Origin: Porticoccus sp964395715
Lineage (GTDB): Bacteria > Pseudomonadota > Gammaproteobacteria > Pseudomonadales > Porticoccaceae
Direction of reading: 5' to 3'
Assembly: GCA_964395715.1 (NCBI GenBank)
Contig: CAYNAU010000001.1
Coordinates: 620,001-684,000 of the forward strand
DNA length: 64,000 nt
The notes below the pieces were generated by a model that saw only the letters and a list, made by a program, of their open reading frames with translations, made no database searches and was not told where the DNA came from. A program made the position numbers and the translations under genes. Of the stretch, positions 8,575 through 17,695 are shown in pieces. How positions within the stretch are numbered: the first letter of the stretch is position 1; each line of letters starts with the position of its first letter.

Positions 8575-10157
8575 AGTTGAAAGTCGTATTGCCGATAATA
8601 GTTGGCAAGGAACTCGTCAAATGTCTGCGTATCGCTGGCTTCAATGTCACGCTGCTTTTGCAGGGACACCTCAGCCTCGTCGCTGAACTGTTGTTCGATG
8701 TCTTTGGGCAGTGGCGAATCCAGAAAATACCGGCGGTGTCGGATAGCGTGATTCATGGCGACCCGAAAATAGGTCTGTCCGGTTTCGGCCATCTCGGCTA
8801 GCAGTTGTGCTGATGGTGTCAATGAAGGGTCATCCAGTCGAGCCTCAAGCCGGTTCAGGGTCAGACTGTAATCGGAGCTCTGATGATGTTTGTCCATGAG
8901 TTCAGCCACTGGCCTCATCTCAGCAAACAGTGCTTTTCCCCACTCACCCAGAGACCGATGGTGGCTGCCATCCCGCAGCTTGATGTCAGGATTGCGCCCC
9001 TCGTATACCGTACGCCGCTGGTTATCCAGAATGTTGCGGTATTCCTCGTCATCCGTGGCCGGGCTGGCGGAAAGCAGGCAGGTGAGAAGAAAGATATCCA
9101 GGAAGTCGATCTGTTGACGATCAATGCCCAGTGGAAGGTATGGGTTCAGGTCAATGCAGCGCACTTCAATGTATTCGACCCCCCGTTCCCACAGCGCCCA
9201 GAGGGGCACTTCCCCGGACCGGGTGGTTCGCTTGGGTCGTATGGTGCTGTAGAACTCATTCTCAATCTGCAGCAGGTGGGTGCTCAGTTGACGGTAGCAG
9301 CCGTCAGCATCCTTCAGGCCAACGGCTTCATACTCGGGATAGGGCTGCAGCAGAGCCTTTCGCAAGGTGGAAACATAGTTGCGCAGATCGTTGTAACAGA
9401 CCACCAGTTGTTCCTGGGCCTTGCTCTGGTAGCCCAGGTCGCCCATGCGCAGGGAAGTGGCGAAGGGTTTATGGAGGCTGTGATCGTCCTTGCCGAATGG
9501 TTCCAGTTGATGCTCGCGACCGCGGACAAAGCTGCGACATACACCCGGAGATGCCCCAAACAAGTAGAGCAATAACCAGAAGCGGCGCCGGAAATTACGA
9601 ATCAGCGAAAAATAATTGTCGGTTTTAAAGTCCTGTAGGCACTGTTCCGGTTGTTCGTGTTTGCGAAGCAGTTCCCACAGTGCGTAGGGCGCGGAAAAAT
9701 TGTAGTGAATCCCGGCAATGGTCTGCATAAGGCGGCCATAGCGATGACCGAGTCCTACCCTGTAAATGGTTTTCATCTGACCGATATTGGAGCTGCCGTA
9801 TTGACCCACCGGAATGTCGCTGTCGCCGCTCAGCTGGCAGGGCATGCTGTTGGCCCACAACAGCTCGTCGCCAATCTGGCGGTAGGTGAAGCGGTGGATA
9901 TTCTCAAGCGTCTTCAATACCTGGTCCGCATCGCTTGAAGGCGGTGTGATAAATTCCAGCAGCGCTTCCGAGTAGTCGGTGGTGATCTGGGGGTGGGTGA
10001 GTGCAGACCCCAGTGAGGCGTTGTGGGGTGATTTGGCCAGCGTTCCCTCAGGGGTTACCCGCAGGCTTTCTTTTTCGATGCCGCGAACAACACCGGACAG
10101 CAGCTTTGAGTGAGGGTCGGAAGAGAGCAAATCCAGTCGGCTTTTGAGCAGGGGCAA
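8571..10157 (-). CDS. gshA: Glutamate-cysteine ligase GshA
   Basis: This enzyme makes gamma-glutamylcysteine from L-glutamate and L-cysteine with ATP, the first step of glutathione synthesis. At 528 residues it matches the proteobacterial type 1 family (about 520). Diagnostic segments are GIEKESLRV near the N-terminus, LTHPQITTDYSEALLEFITP, and YIEVRCIDLNPYLPLGID in the ATP-grasp-like core. The start is TTG 10157, with AAGGAA 8 bases upstream and no better ATG. It is the first gene of the minus-strand run gshA-acpH-dsbB-lrgA-lrgB. gshB is not in the window. Confidence 0.95.
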   Translation of the reverse strand: MPLLKSRLDLLSSDPHSKLLSGVVRGIEKESLRVTPEGTLAKSPHNASLGSALTHPQITTDYSEALLEFITPPSSDADQVLKTLENIHRFTYRQIGDELLWANSMPCQLSGDSDIPVGQYGSSNIGQMKTIYRVGLGHRYGRLMQTIAGIHYNFSAPYALWELLRKHEQPEQCLQDFKTDNYFSLIRNFRRRFWLLLYLFGASPGVCRSFVRGREHQLEPFGKDDHSLHKPFATSLRMGDLGYQSKAQEQLVVCYNDLRNYVSTLRKALLQPYPEYEAVGLKDADGCYRQLSTHLLQIENEFYSTIRPKRTTRSGEVPLWALWERGVEYIEVRCIDLNPYLPLGIDRQQIDFLDIFLLTCLLSASPATDDEEYRNILDNQRRTVYEGRNPDIKLRDGSHHRSLGEWGKALFAEMRPVAELMDKHHQSSDYSLTLNRLEARLDDPSLTPSAQLLAEMAETGQTYFRVAMNHAIRHRRYFLDSPLPKDIEQQFSDEAEVSLQKQRDIEASDTQTFDEFLANYYRQYDFQL

Positions 10158-10510
10158 CGTTAGTTCCTTGTGCTGATTCGGTCAGTTGACCGTATGTAAA
10201 TGGTCTGTCCAACGGTTACCGATTTGATGCCGCTTGATCGCTTCGACCTCTCCAGGGAGTGATAAATTCCCAATGATGATAATCAATGCGTATTGGTCTA
10301 ACCCTGCATAAAAGCGGCGGGCCATTTTTCATTACTGATTTCTGGAGCTAGGCCTGTCGAGTGGCGGTAAGCCGGAGATCTGACGGTAAGTGTAACTGAA
10401 ATTAGCCGATGAGCAGAGCTTCCTTGGTTGACTTAAAAACATCACGTATCTGACATGCCTGTGACATGGTATGGTCACATCATCAAGCAGATTTTTATGG
10501 GAATAAACAG
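10158..10510. promoter_or_regulatory. 353-bp divergent intergenic region between gshA and ugd
   Basis: No coding potential or RNA gene is visible. It must hold the gshA (minus) and ugd (plus) promoters. Visible elements: a 14-base palindrome at 10179-10192 (CGGTCA-GT-TGACCG), directly in the gshA leader; an AT-rich stretch at 10273-10289 (ATGATGATAATCAATGC) with only partial likeness to a Fur box; and TTGACT at 10428-10433, which could be the -35 of ugd although its -10 match is poor. None of these assignments is secure. Confidence 0.4.
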
Positions 10511-11866
10511 ATGAAAGTGACTGTTTTTGGCGGCGGATACGTGGGGCTGGTGACCAGTGCCTGCCTGGCCCACGTTGGGCACCATGTGGTTTGTGTGGAT
10601 CAGGATGAAAGCAGAGTGGCTCTGTTGCAGCGGGGCATCTGTCCGATTTTTGAATCGGGTCTGGAAGACTATCTGCTGGAAGGCCAGCAGGAACAATTAC
10701 TTGAATTTACCAGCGATGCTCAGCACGCCGTGGCACATGGCGATGTTATTTTTATTGCGGTGGGGACACCCACCGATGAGGATGGCACGGCAGATACACG
10801 GCACGTGTTGTCTGTGGCAAAAACTATCGGTGACTGCCTGTCAAAATCCTCCGTGGTGGTGACCAAATCCACGGTGCCAGTGGGTACGGCGGATCGCGTC
10901 AGTGAAGTTATTCAGCAACAGTTACAGCAGCGTGGGGTTGAAATATCCTTTGACGTTGCGTCGAATCCAGAATTTCTGAAAGAGGGTGCCGCGCTTGCTG
11001 ATTTTATGAAACCGGACCGCATTATCCTTGGCTCCGGCTCCAAGCGGGTGGAGGCACTGATGCGTGAGTTGTATGCGCCCTTCAACCGCAACCATGAACG
11101 CTTGCTGGTGATGGATGTGCGTTCTGCCGAGCTGACAAAGTACGCCGCCAATGCCATGCTCGCGACAAAAATCAGCTTTATCAATGAGATTGCCAACCTG
11201 GCGGAACACCTCGGCGCTGATATTGAAAAAGTACGTCAGGGCATAGGTTCCGATCCGCGCATTGGCTATCACTTCATCTATCCTGGTTGCGGTTACGGGG
11301 GCTCCTGTTTTCCCAAGGATGTGCAGGCCCTGCAGGCGACTGCCCAGAAAGTTGGCTATCCTGCGCATTTGTTGTCAGCGGTGCAGCAGGTTAATGCCCA
11401 CCAGAAGCAGCGTCTGTTTGACAAGGTGAACAGATACTTTGATGGCCAGCTGGCAGGCAAAGTGATTGCCCTGTGGGGATTGGCCTTTAAACCGCGCACC
11501 GATGATATGCGTGAAGCGCCCAGCCGGGTGTTAATGGAAGCCTTGTGGCAGCAGGGTGCAGCAGTTCAGGCTTATGATCCCCAGGCTATGGAGGAATGCC
11601 AGCGCATTTATGGCGACCGCAAGGACCTGGTGTTAATGGGAACCAAGGAAGCGGCGGTTAAGGGTGCTGACGCGCTGGTGATCTGTACTGAGTGGAAACA
11701 TTTCTGGGCGCCGGATTTTGCGCAGCTCGCCGAAAAAATGAATCAGAAAGTCATCATTGATGGGCGAAACCTCTATGACCCGAAAAAAATGTCAGCACTG
11801 GGTTTTGATTACCTGGCGGTTGGCCGTGGTGCCGAGGCAGGCACATTAGTCGATTGCGAAGATTAA
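10511..11866 (+). CDS. ugd: UDP-glucose 6-dehydrogenase
   Basis: The enzyme oxidises UDP-glucose to UDP-glucuronate with two NAD+, supplying exopolysaccharide and lipopolysaccharide precursors. The protein has 451 residues. An N-terminal Rossmann domain starts MKVTVFGGGYVGLVTSACL, followed by VFIAVGTPTDEDG and STVPVGT. The catalytic cysteine lies in YGGSCFPKDVQAL, and the C-terminal UDP-binding domain has WGLAFKPRTDDMREAPS. ATG 10511 opens exactly at the Rossmann motif. No polysaccharide cluster adjoins it. Its stop codon overlaps that of the convergent phosphoesterase. Confidence 0.96.
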   Translation: MKVTVFGGGYVGLVTSACLAHVGHHVVCVDQDESRVALLQRGICPIFESGLEDYLLEGQQEQLLEFTSDAQHAVAHGDVIFIAVGTPTDEDGTADTRHVLSVAKTIGDCLSKSSVVVTKSTVPVGTADRVSEVIQQQLQQRGVEISFDVASNPEFLKEGAALADFMKPDRIILGSGSKRVEALMRELYAPFNRNHERLLVMDVRSAELTKYAANAMLATKISFINEIANLAEHLGADIEKVRQGIGSDPRIGYHFIYPGCGYGGSCFPKDVQALQATAQKVGYPAHLLSAVQQVNAHQKQRLFDKVNRYFDGQLAGKVIALWGLAFKPRTDDMREAPSRVLMEALWQQGAAVQAYDPQAMEECQRIYGDRKDLVLMGTKEAAVKGADALVICTEWKHFWAPDFAQLAEKMNQKVIIDGRNLYDPKKMSALGFDYLAVGRGAEAGTLVDCED

Positions 11867-12672
11867 GGGGTTAGACGCGGCAGGGCATAGGGTGCCGTGA
11901 TGGTTTCATCGTTGGCAGCCAGGTCAGATTTGATGCTCTGTTGCAAATCCGCCCAGTGAACCAGCTCCAGCTTGCCGCAGCCGTGTTCTACCAGTGCGGT
12001 ACAGCTCTCAACCCAATCGCCGTCATTACAGTACAACACGCCATTGATGTTGCGAATTTCCGGTTGATGTATGTGGCCACAGACAATCCCGTCGACCTGA
12101 TGGAGGCGGGCTTCCTGGGCAGCCGCTTCCTCAAAGGCAGTGATGGCTTCACGGGCATTTCTAACGCGGTTTTTCACGTAATAGGCCAAAGACCAGTAGG
12201 GCAGGCCAAACCAACGGCGAATACCGTTGCCCCAGCGGTTGAGGCGCAACAGCAGGCTGTAGCTGGCATCGCCCACCAGACGCCGCAAGGGGCTGCAGAG
12301 CACCGCATGATCGAATTCATCGCCGTGCATCATTAACAGTCGTTTTCCCTCGGCGGTGGTGTGCACAAAGTGCGCGCAAACTTCAATGTTGAGAATGGAG
12401 TTGCCGATAACTTCGCGGACTAATCCATCGTGGTTGCCGGGTACGTATACAATGCGTGTACCGTTGTTGGCGAGAGTAATTATTTTGCGCAGCACTTCGT
12501 GGTGACTTTTTGGCCAGAGGAAAGAGCGTTTCATGGCCCACAAGTCGACGACATCGCCCACCAGGTAAAGAGTATTGGCGTGGGTATTAGTCAGAAAATC
12601 CAGCAGGTAATCTGCCTTGCAGTCCCGGTACCCCAAGTGAATGTCGGATAGCCAGATGGTGTTGTAGCGCAT
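11863..12672 (-). CDS. LpxH-like calcineurin-type metallophosphoesterase (COG2908)
   Basis: This 269-residue cytoplasmic or membrane-associated phosphoesterase carries all five metal-binding motifs in order: SDIHLG, GDVVDLW, GNHDG, HGDEFD and GHIHQPE. The family includes UDP-2,3-diacylglucosamine hydrolase LpxH of lipid A synthesis, but this longer branch is a paralogue of uncertain substrate and a true lpxH is expected elsewhere. ATG 12672 has GAGGA upstream; GTG 12693 is an alternative. It is convergent with ugd, and the two stop codons overlap by 3 bases. It is divergent from the RND pump genes. Confidence 0.85.
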   Translation of the reverse strand: MRYNTIWLSDIHLGYRDCKADYLLDFLTNTHANTLYLVGDVVDLWAMKRSFLWPKSHHEVLRKIITLANNGTRIVYVPGNHDGLVREVIGNSILNIEVCAHFVHTTAEGKRLLMMHGDEFDHAVLCSPLRRLVGDASYSLLLRLNRWGNGIRRWFGLPYWSLAYYVKNRVRNAREAITAFEEAAAQEARLHQVDGIVCGHIHQPEIRNINGVLYCNDGDWVESCTALVEHGCGKLELVHWADLQQSIKSDLAANDETITAPYALPRLTP

Positions 12673-12856
12673 AATATTTTCCTCATTTGCCACAAGCCTA
12701 AATAAGGCAGATGACTGCCCGGTGGCAGTAAAAAGAAACTTTCATGACAAAACTGGGCCAAATATCTGGCCCGTAACGGCAGGTTTTTCTCACCAATTGC
12801 TGCGCCCTCTGGCAACCATTTTTGCCATAATGGATTCTCTGAATAAGGAACGCTCT

Positions 12857-14020
12857 GTGCCCAAAGCTGTATTGAAAAACCGGATTATCCCCCTGTCCAT
12901 TCTGCTGGTGGCGGTCATCGTGGTAATGCTGTTGTCGGCGGCCAAACCTTTACCACAACCGCAGATGCCGCGAACGGAGCAGGCACCGAAAATCTCCGTC
13001 CTGGTGGCAAACCCCCAGCCGACACAGGTTCAGGTTGATGCGCAGGGGACTGTTCAGCCCAAGACAGAAATTACCCTTACCGCAGAAGTCAGTGGCCAAG
13101 TGGTGGCAGTGTCCGAGAGCTTTGTCGATGGTGGTTTCTTCGAACAGGGAGAGCAGTTGCTGCAGCTGGATGATCGCGATTACCGCATTGCTGTCACCCA
13201 AGCCAGGTCGCGGGTGGCGGAGGCGGAGAAAACACTGGCCACGGAAAGTGGTCAGGCTCGACAGGCAAAGCGTGAGTGGCGCGACCTGGGCAACACGGAA
13301 GGCAACGCCCTGTTTTTGAGGGAGCCCCAGCTAAAAGCGGCAAAGGCGGCGTTGGCCGCAGCGGAGGCCGATTTGCAACAGGCATTGATCAACCTGGAGC
13401 GCACCAGTATTCGCGCACCATTTGCTGGCCGTGTGCGACAAACAGAAGTTGATCTCGGGCAGTACGTTAGTGCGGGTATGCAGGTGGCGGGTATTTTTGG
13501 TATCGATACTGCGGAAGTTCGCTTGCCGTTGACGCCGGATCAGACCGCGCTGTTACAGCTGCCGCTGCAGCCCAATGAGAAGGTGCGATTGCCCGTCACT
13601 CTGAGTGCGCGGGTCGGCGGTGAGCAGGCTACCTGGCAGGGTTGGTTGCTGCGAACGGAAGCCAGTATTGATACCCGAAGCCGTGTGCTCTACGGCATTG
13701 TCGAGGTCTCTGACCCACTGGCGTACCAGCCGCCCATGGTGACGGGCCTGTTTGTGCAGGCCGAGGTCGCCGGAAAAACCTTCCAGAATGTATTATCGGT
13801 GCCCCGCTCAGCCCTGTATGAAAAAAACCGTCTGCTGGTGCTGGATGATCAACAGCAATTACAGATCGTCACGGTTCAGGTGCTGCAGTTGTCCGCAGAG
13901 CTGGCATTGGTCACCGGTATCGAGCAGGGCAAGAAAGTATTGTTGGAGCGCCCGGGGTATGTGATTGAGGGTATGACCATCGAGCCCGTCATCAGCTCGG
14001 ATGTGGCGACAGCCAGATGA
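12857..14020 (+). CDS. RND efflux pump periplasmic adaptor (membrane fusion protein)
   Basis: This 387-residue HlyD/AcrA-type adaptor links an inner-membrane RND pump to an outer-membrane channel. It begins with an N-terminal membrane anchor (about residues 8-28), then a lipoyl half-domain (VQVDAQGTVQPKTEITL), an alpha-hairpin (about 110-170), the second lipoyl half (TSIRAPFAGRVRQTEVDLGQYV) and beta-barrel domains. GTG 12857 is chosen because AAGGAA lies 6 bases upstream; ATG 12830 lacks a ribosome-binding site. It is translationally coupled to the pump gene by an ATGA overlap. No outer-membrane channel gene is adjacent. Confidence 0.9.
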   Translation: MPKAVLKNRIIPLSILLVAVIVVMLLSAAKPLPQPQMPRTEQAPKISVLVANPQPTQVQVDAQGTVQPKTEITLTAEVSGQVVAVSESFVDGGFFEQGEQLLQLDDRDYRIAVTQARSRVAEAEKTLATESGQARQAKREWRDLGNTEGNALFLREPQLKAAKAALAAAEADLQQALINLERTSIRAPFAGRVRQTEVDLGQYVSAGMQVAGIFGIDTAEVRLPLTPDQTALLQLPLQPNEKVRLPVTLSARVGGEQATWQGWLLRTEASIDTRSRVLYGIVEVSDPLAYQPPMVTGLFVQAEVAGKTFQNVLSVPRSALYEKNRLLVLDDQQQLQIVTVQVLQLSAELALVTGIEQGKKVLLERPGYVIEGMTIEPVISSDVATAR

Positions 14021-17000
14021 GTACTTCCGGTAAAGGGCTGATTGCCTGGTGGGTCAACAACCCGATTGCCGCCAATCTTCTGATGTGGATGATCCTGGTG
14101 GGAGGGTTTACCAGTCTCCCCGGACTCGACAAGGAAATGTTCCCGAAAATTCCCAGAGATGTTGTGCAGGTCGAGGTGCCATATCCCGGTGCCGGCCCCC
14201 GGGAGGTGGAAGAGCAGATCTGTATTCGGGTGGAGGAAGAAGTTCACGACCTGGATGGCATTGAGGAGATCCGTTCCTTTGCCTACCAGGGTGGAGGCCG
14301 CATAGAAATTGAAGTGGCCGATGGCTACAGCACTCAGAAGCTGCTCAATGATGTGAAATCACGCGTCGACGCCATTAACACCTTCCCGGTTGATGCCGAA
14401 CGGCCGCAAATCAAGGAAGTGCTGGCCCGCACACAAATTCTCAGTCTCGCCGTTGCCGGTCCGTTAAATGAAGGCGATTTGAAGCGCCTGGCTGAAACTA
14501 TTCGCGATGAGGTGGTGAACCTGCCGGGGGTGACCCTGGCGGAAATTGGTGGAACCCGTGCAGAAGAAGTTTCCGTGGAGGTTTCGGAAGATGCGTTGCG
14601 ACGCTACCAGTTGCGCTTTGAGGATGTGGTGGCGGCTATCCGTCGATCATCGGTCAACCTGCCCGCCGGGGAAATCCGGGAAGTGGCCGGTGATATTGTT
14701 TTGCAAACCCGCGGACAAGCCTACCACCGGGCAGATTTTGAGCGCATTGTGGTATTGCGTGATACAGACGGCACGGAAATCAAGCTAGGTGACATTGCCC
14801 ATATCAATGATGGCTTTGCCGAACAGGACCTGGTGTCGTTGTTTAACGGCAAGCCAGCGGTCTTTATCAACCTTTTTAATACGCGAAACCCGGATGTGGT
14901 CACCACCTCCGAGGCGGTCCAGCAATATATCGACAGGAAAATGCCCACGTTACAGCCCGGTATTGAGCTGGTTGTCTGGCGCAATCTTTCCGTCTACCTG
15001 AACAGCCGTATTGACCTGTTGTTGAAAAATGCCCTGGGTGGCTTGCTGTTGGTGTTTGGGTTGTTGGTCCTGTTCCTGCGGCCGGCGTTGGCCTTTTGGG
15101 TCGCGGCGGGTATTGGCATTGCCTATGTGGGTACGCTCTGGGTTATGCCTTACCTGGGGATCAGTGTAAACGTGGTTTCACTGTTCGCGTTTCTGCTGAT
15201 TCTGGGCATTGTGGTGGACGATGCCATTGTCGTGGGTGAAAGTGTTTACGCACATTATGAACGTGGCCTAAAGGGTGTGGAGAGCGCCACACTGGGAGCG
15301 CATTCTGTGTCAAAGCCTGTGACATTTGCGGTGCTGACCACCATGGTGGTATTTGTTCCCATGCTTTTGCTGCCGGGAGATTCCACCAAGCTGATGCAGG
15401 AAATGCCGAAAGTGGCCCTGATTGCCCTGGCCTTTTCGCTGCTGGAGTCGTTCCTGATTCTCCCCGCGCATTTGCGTCACCTGAAGCCGGAAAAAACGCC
15501 CCGTTGGCTTGTAACCAGATGGTTGCGCAGTGCCCGTCAACATACCTCAGGGGCACTAAAAGAATTTTCTGAAAATACCTATCGGCCCCTCCTGGCGAGA
15601 GCTCTGGCCCATAGCGCGACCACCATATCCCTGTTTGTCGCGGTGTTGATTGTGGTTCTTGGCGTTTTTTTCACCGGATGGTTGCGGGTCGCGTTTTTCC
15701 CGGTGGTAGAAGGCGAGTACTTGCGGGCTACTGTCGAGCTGCAGGAAGGTGTGGGCTTCCAGCGCACGCTGGTTATCATGGAGCAGATCGAGGAGGGCGT
15801 CGAAGGGTTAAGGCAGGAGCCCCTGATGACGGCAGAGGATGGCAGTTCAGTGCTGGTAAACCACTACTCCGAAAGCAAGGAAAACCTGGTTTCCGTGGTG
15901 TTGGAGCTGGCCAGCAATGAAACGCGTTCGGTGTCGTCGCGAGCCGTTGCCGAGCTGTGGCGCAAACATATTGGTCCAATTGAAAATGTTGAAGAATATG
16001 AGGTCGAATACACCCTGATGGGGCGGCCAAAGGATATCAATCTGCTGCTAAAAGGGCGTGATATGGATGACCTGCGGGCTGCAACCGCTGAAGTGGAGGC
16101 AGCGCTGCGCAGTTATCCCGGCGTTTTCAATACCTCAAGTTCCCTGCGCACAGCCAGACAGGAAATTGAAATCAGTCTGCAGGATGGGGCTGATACTCTG
16201 GGTATTGGATTGAGTGATGTGGCGGGACAGTTGCGCAATGCCTTCTACGGCGCTGAAGCCCAACGCATCCCCCGTGAAAAAGAAGATGTCAAAGTGATGG
16301 TGCGCTACCCCGAGCAGGAGCGCGCCAGCGTTTCCTCGCTGGATCAACTGCGCATACGCACGGATGACGGGCGAGAAATCCCCTTCAATGCTGTTGCTGA
16401 AGCGGCTTTCGTGCCGGGTTATACCGAGATCAAACGCCGCGATCGCATGCGGATGGTAGAAATCGAGGCAGAATTGACGAGGGGAGCTGCTTCTGCCAAT
16501 GAGGTGGTCGGGGCGTTGCTGCAACAACGCTGGCCAATGCTGGAAGAGAAGTATCCGGGATTAACGCTGGAGATTGCCGGTGCCCAGAAAGATCAGCAGG
16601 AATTTGAAACCGGGTTTCTGCAGATGATGCTACTTGCCCTGTTAGCCATCTATGCCTTTCTTGCGGTGGAGTTTCGCTCCTACTGGCAACCCATCATGAT
16701 TCTCAGTGCAGTACCCTTTGGTATTGCCGGCGCTATTTTGGGCCACATATTATTTGGCAAGGAAATCAGCATGCCCTCCATGATGGGTGTGTTGGCGGCA
16801 GCAGGTGTAGTGGTGAACGACAACCTGGTGCTGATCGATCGCATTAACCAGCTCAGAAAAGAGGGTTGGCAAGCACTGGATGCCGTGATGCAGGGAGCGA
16901 GAGATCGCTTCAGGCCCATCGTGCTCACATCTCTGACGACTTTTTTTGGATTGATGCCAATACTGTTTGAACGCAGTGCCCAGGCGCAGTTTTTAATACC

Positions 17001-17142
17001 GATGGTGATTTCTCTGGCGTTTGGCGTATTGGTGGCGACGTTTGTGACATTGTTGCTGGTGCCAGCCATCTACATCTGTGGGGAGCGATTGCAGGAAAAA
17101 GTGCAGCGTTTGGGCATCCTGGCCAGTAACCATGAAAATTAG
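14017..17142 (+). CDS. RND family efflux transporter, AcrB/HAE type inner-membrane pump
   Basis: This 1041-residue proton-driven pump has the usual duplicated layout: TM1 (ANLLMWMILVGGFTSLPG), a large periplasmic porter loop, TM2-6, a cytoplasmic linker, TM7 (FVAVLIVVLGVFFTGW), a second periplasmic loop and TM8-12. The proton-relay aspartate pair is present in TM4 (GIVVDDAIVVGES). The C-terminal half contains GVLAAAGVVVNDNLVLIDRI, as in family members with an asymmetric second repeat. The substrate cannot be told from sequence; local relatives are multidrug or lipid-type exporters. Four-base overlap with the adaptor gene marks an operon. Confidence 0.94.
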   Translation: MSTSGKGLIAWWVNNPIAANLLMWMILVGGFTSLPGLDKEMFPKIPRDVVQVEVPYPGAGPREVEEQICIRVEEEVHDLDGIEEIRSFAYQGGGRIEIEVADGYSTQKLLNDVKSRVDAINTFPVDAERPQIKEVLARTQILSLAVAGPLNEGDLKRLAETIRDEVVNLPGVTLAEIGGTRAEEVSVEVSEDALRRYQLRFEDVVAAIRRSSVNLPAGEIREVAGDIVLQTRGQAYHRADFERIVVLRDTDGTEIKLGDIAHINDGFAEQDLVSLFNGKPAVFINLFNTRNPDVVTTSEAVQQYIDRKMPTLQPGIELVVWRNLSVYLNSRIDLLLKNALGGLLLVFGLLVLFLRPALAFWVAAGIGIAYVGTLWVMPYLGISVNVVSLFAFLLILGIVVDDAIVVGESVYAHYERGLKGVESATLGAHSVSKPVTFAVLTTMVVFVPMLLLPGDSTKLMQEMPKVALIALAFSLLESFLILPAHLRHLKPEKTPRWLVTRWLRSARQHTSGALKEFSENTYRPLLARALAHSATTISLFVAVLIVVLGVFFTGWLRVAFFPVVEGEYLRATVELQEGVGFQRTLVIMEQIEEGVEGLRQEPLMTAEDGSSVLVNHYSESKENLVSVVLELASNETRSVSSRAVAELWRKHIGPIENVEEYEVEYTLMGRPKDINLLLKGRDMDDLRAATAEVEAALRSYPGVFNTSSSLRTARQEIEISLQDGADTLGIGLSDVAGQLRNAFYGAEAQRIPREKEDVKVMVRYPEQERASVSSLDQLRIRTDDGREIPFNAVAEAAFVPGYTEIKRRDRMRMVEIEAELTRGAASANEVVGALLQQRWPMLEEKYPGLTLEIAGAQKDQQEFETGFLQMMLLALLAIYAFLAVEFRSYWQPIMILSAVPFGIAGAILGHILFGKEISMPSMMGVLAAAGVVVNDNLVLIDRINQLRKEGWQALDAVMQGARDRFRPIVLTSLTTFFGLMPILFERSAQAQFLIPMVISLAFGVLVATFVTLLLVPAIYICGERLQEKVQRLGILASNHEN

Positions 17143-17151
17143 GGGGTAGAG

Positions 17152-17622
17152 TTGGGTGTCAATCCGATCATAACGGCCACCGATCTGGCGCTGATTATTC
17201 AGCTGGCGGTTGCGCCGGTGTTCCTGCTGGCAGGGATCGCGGGATTTCTGAATGTCATGTCAGGAAGGCTGGGTCGAATCGTCGACCGCGCAAGGGTGGT
17301 GGGCTTACGGGAGCTGCGTCTTACAGATCTGGAGCAAAAAGACATCTGTCAGCGGGAACTGCGCATCCTCTGGCGGCGAGCGAAAATTACCAACTGGGCA
17401 ATCGGCCTGTGTACTGCCGCGGCACTGCTGGTGTGTACCCTGATTGTAAGTCTGTTTGTCGGTGGGTTCTGGAAGCTGCATATCGGCGCACTGATTATCG
17501 GCTTTTTCGTGCTGGCGCTGGTGTTCCTGATTGTGGCGTTGATGCTGTTTCTGAAAGAGGTGCAGCTGGCCACGCGAACCCTGCGTATCGCCCGGGAGTT
17601 TTCAGTGGATGAGGGCAGTTAG
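17152..17622 (+). CDS. DUF2721 family membrane protein
   Basis: This 156-residue protein has three hydrophobic segments: an N-terminal one (LALIIQLAVAPVFLLAGIAG) and a C-terminal pair. Between them lies a charged stretch (RLGRIVDRARVVGLREL) typical of DUF2721. The function is unknown. The start is TTG 17152 with AGGGGG 5 bases upstream, 9 bases after the RND stop, so it is probably co-transcribed with the pump. It ends just before a very strong terminator. Confidence 0.85.
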   Translation: MGVNPIITATDLALIIQLAVAPVFLLAGIAGFLNVMSGRLGRIVDRARVVGLRELRLTDLEQKDICQRELRILWRRAKITNWAIGLCTAAALLVCTLIVSLFVGGFWKLHIGALIIGFFVLALVFLIVALMLFLKEVQLATRTLRIAREFSVDEGS

Positions 17623-17636
17623 CGGTTTTATATAAC

Positions 17637-17684
17637 ATCACCACATAAAAAGGCCGACAATTGTCGGCCTTTTTATGTGGTGAT
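17637..17684. terminator. Perfect 48-bp palindromic bidirectional terminator
   Basis: Two 24-base arms meet with no loop base (centre ACAATTGT); GGCCGACAA and TTGTCGGCC form the core, flanked by A- and T-runs and ATCACCACAT/ATGTGGTGAT. It separates the convergent DUF2721 gene and acxR and can terminate on both strands. Confidence 0.93.
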
Positions 17685-17695
17685 TTAAGCCCTGG

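Noticed and set aside
10273..10289. Fur-box-like stretch upstream of ugd and gshA
   Set aside because: Only one half matches the GATAAT-type repeat well; the other half is poor, and neither neighbour is a typical iron-regulated gene.
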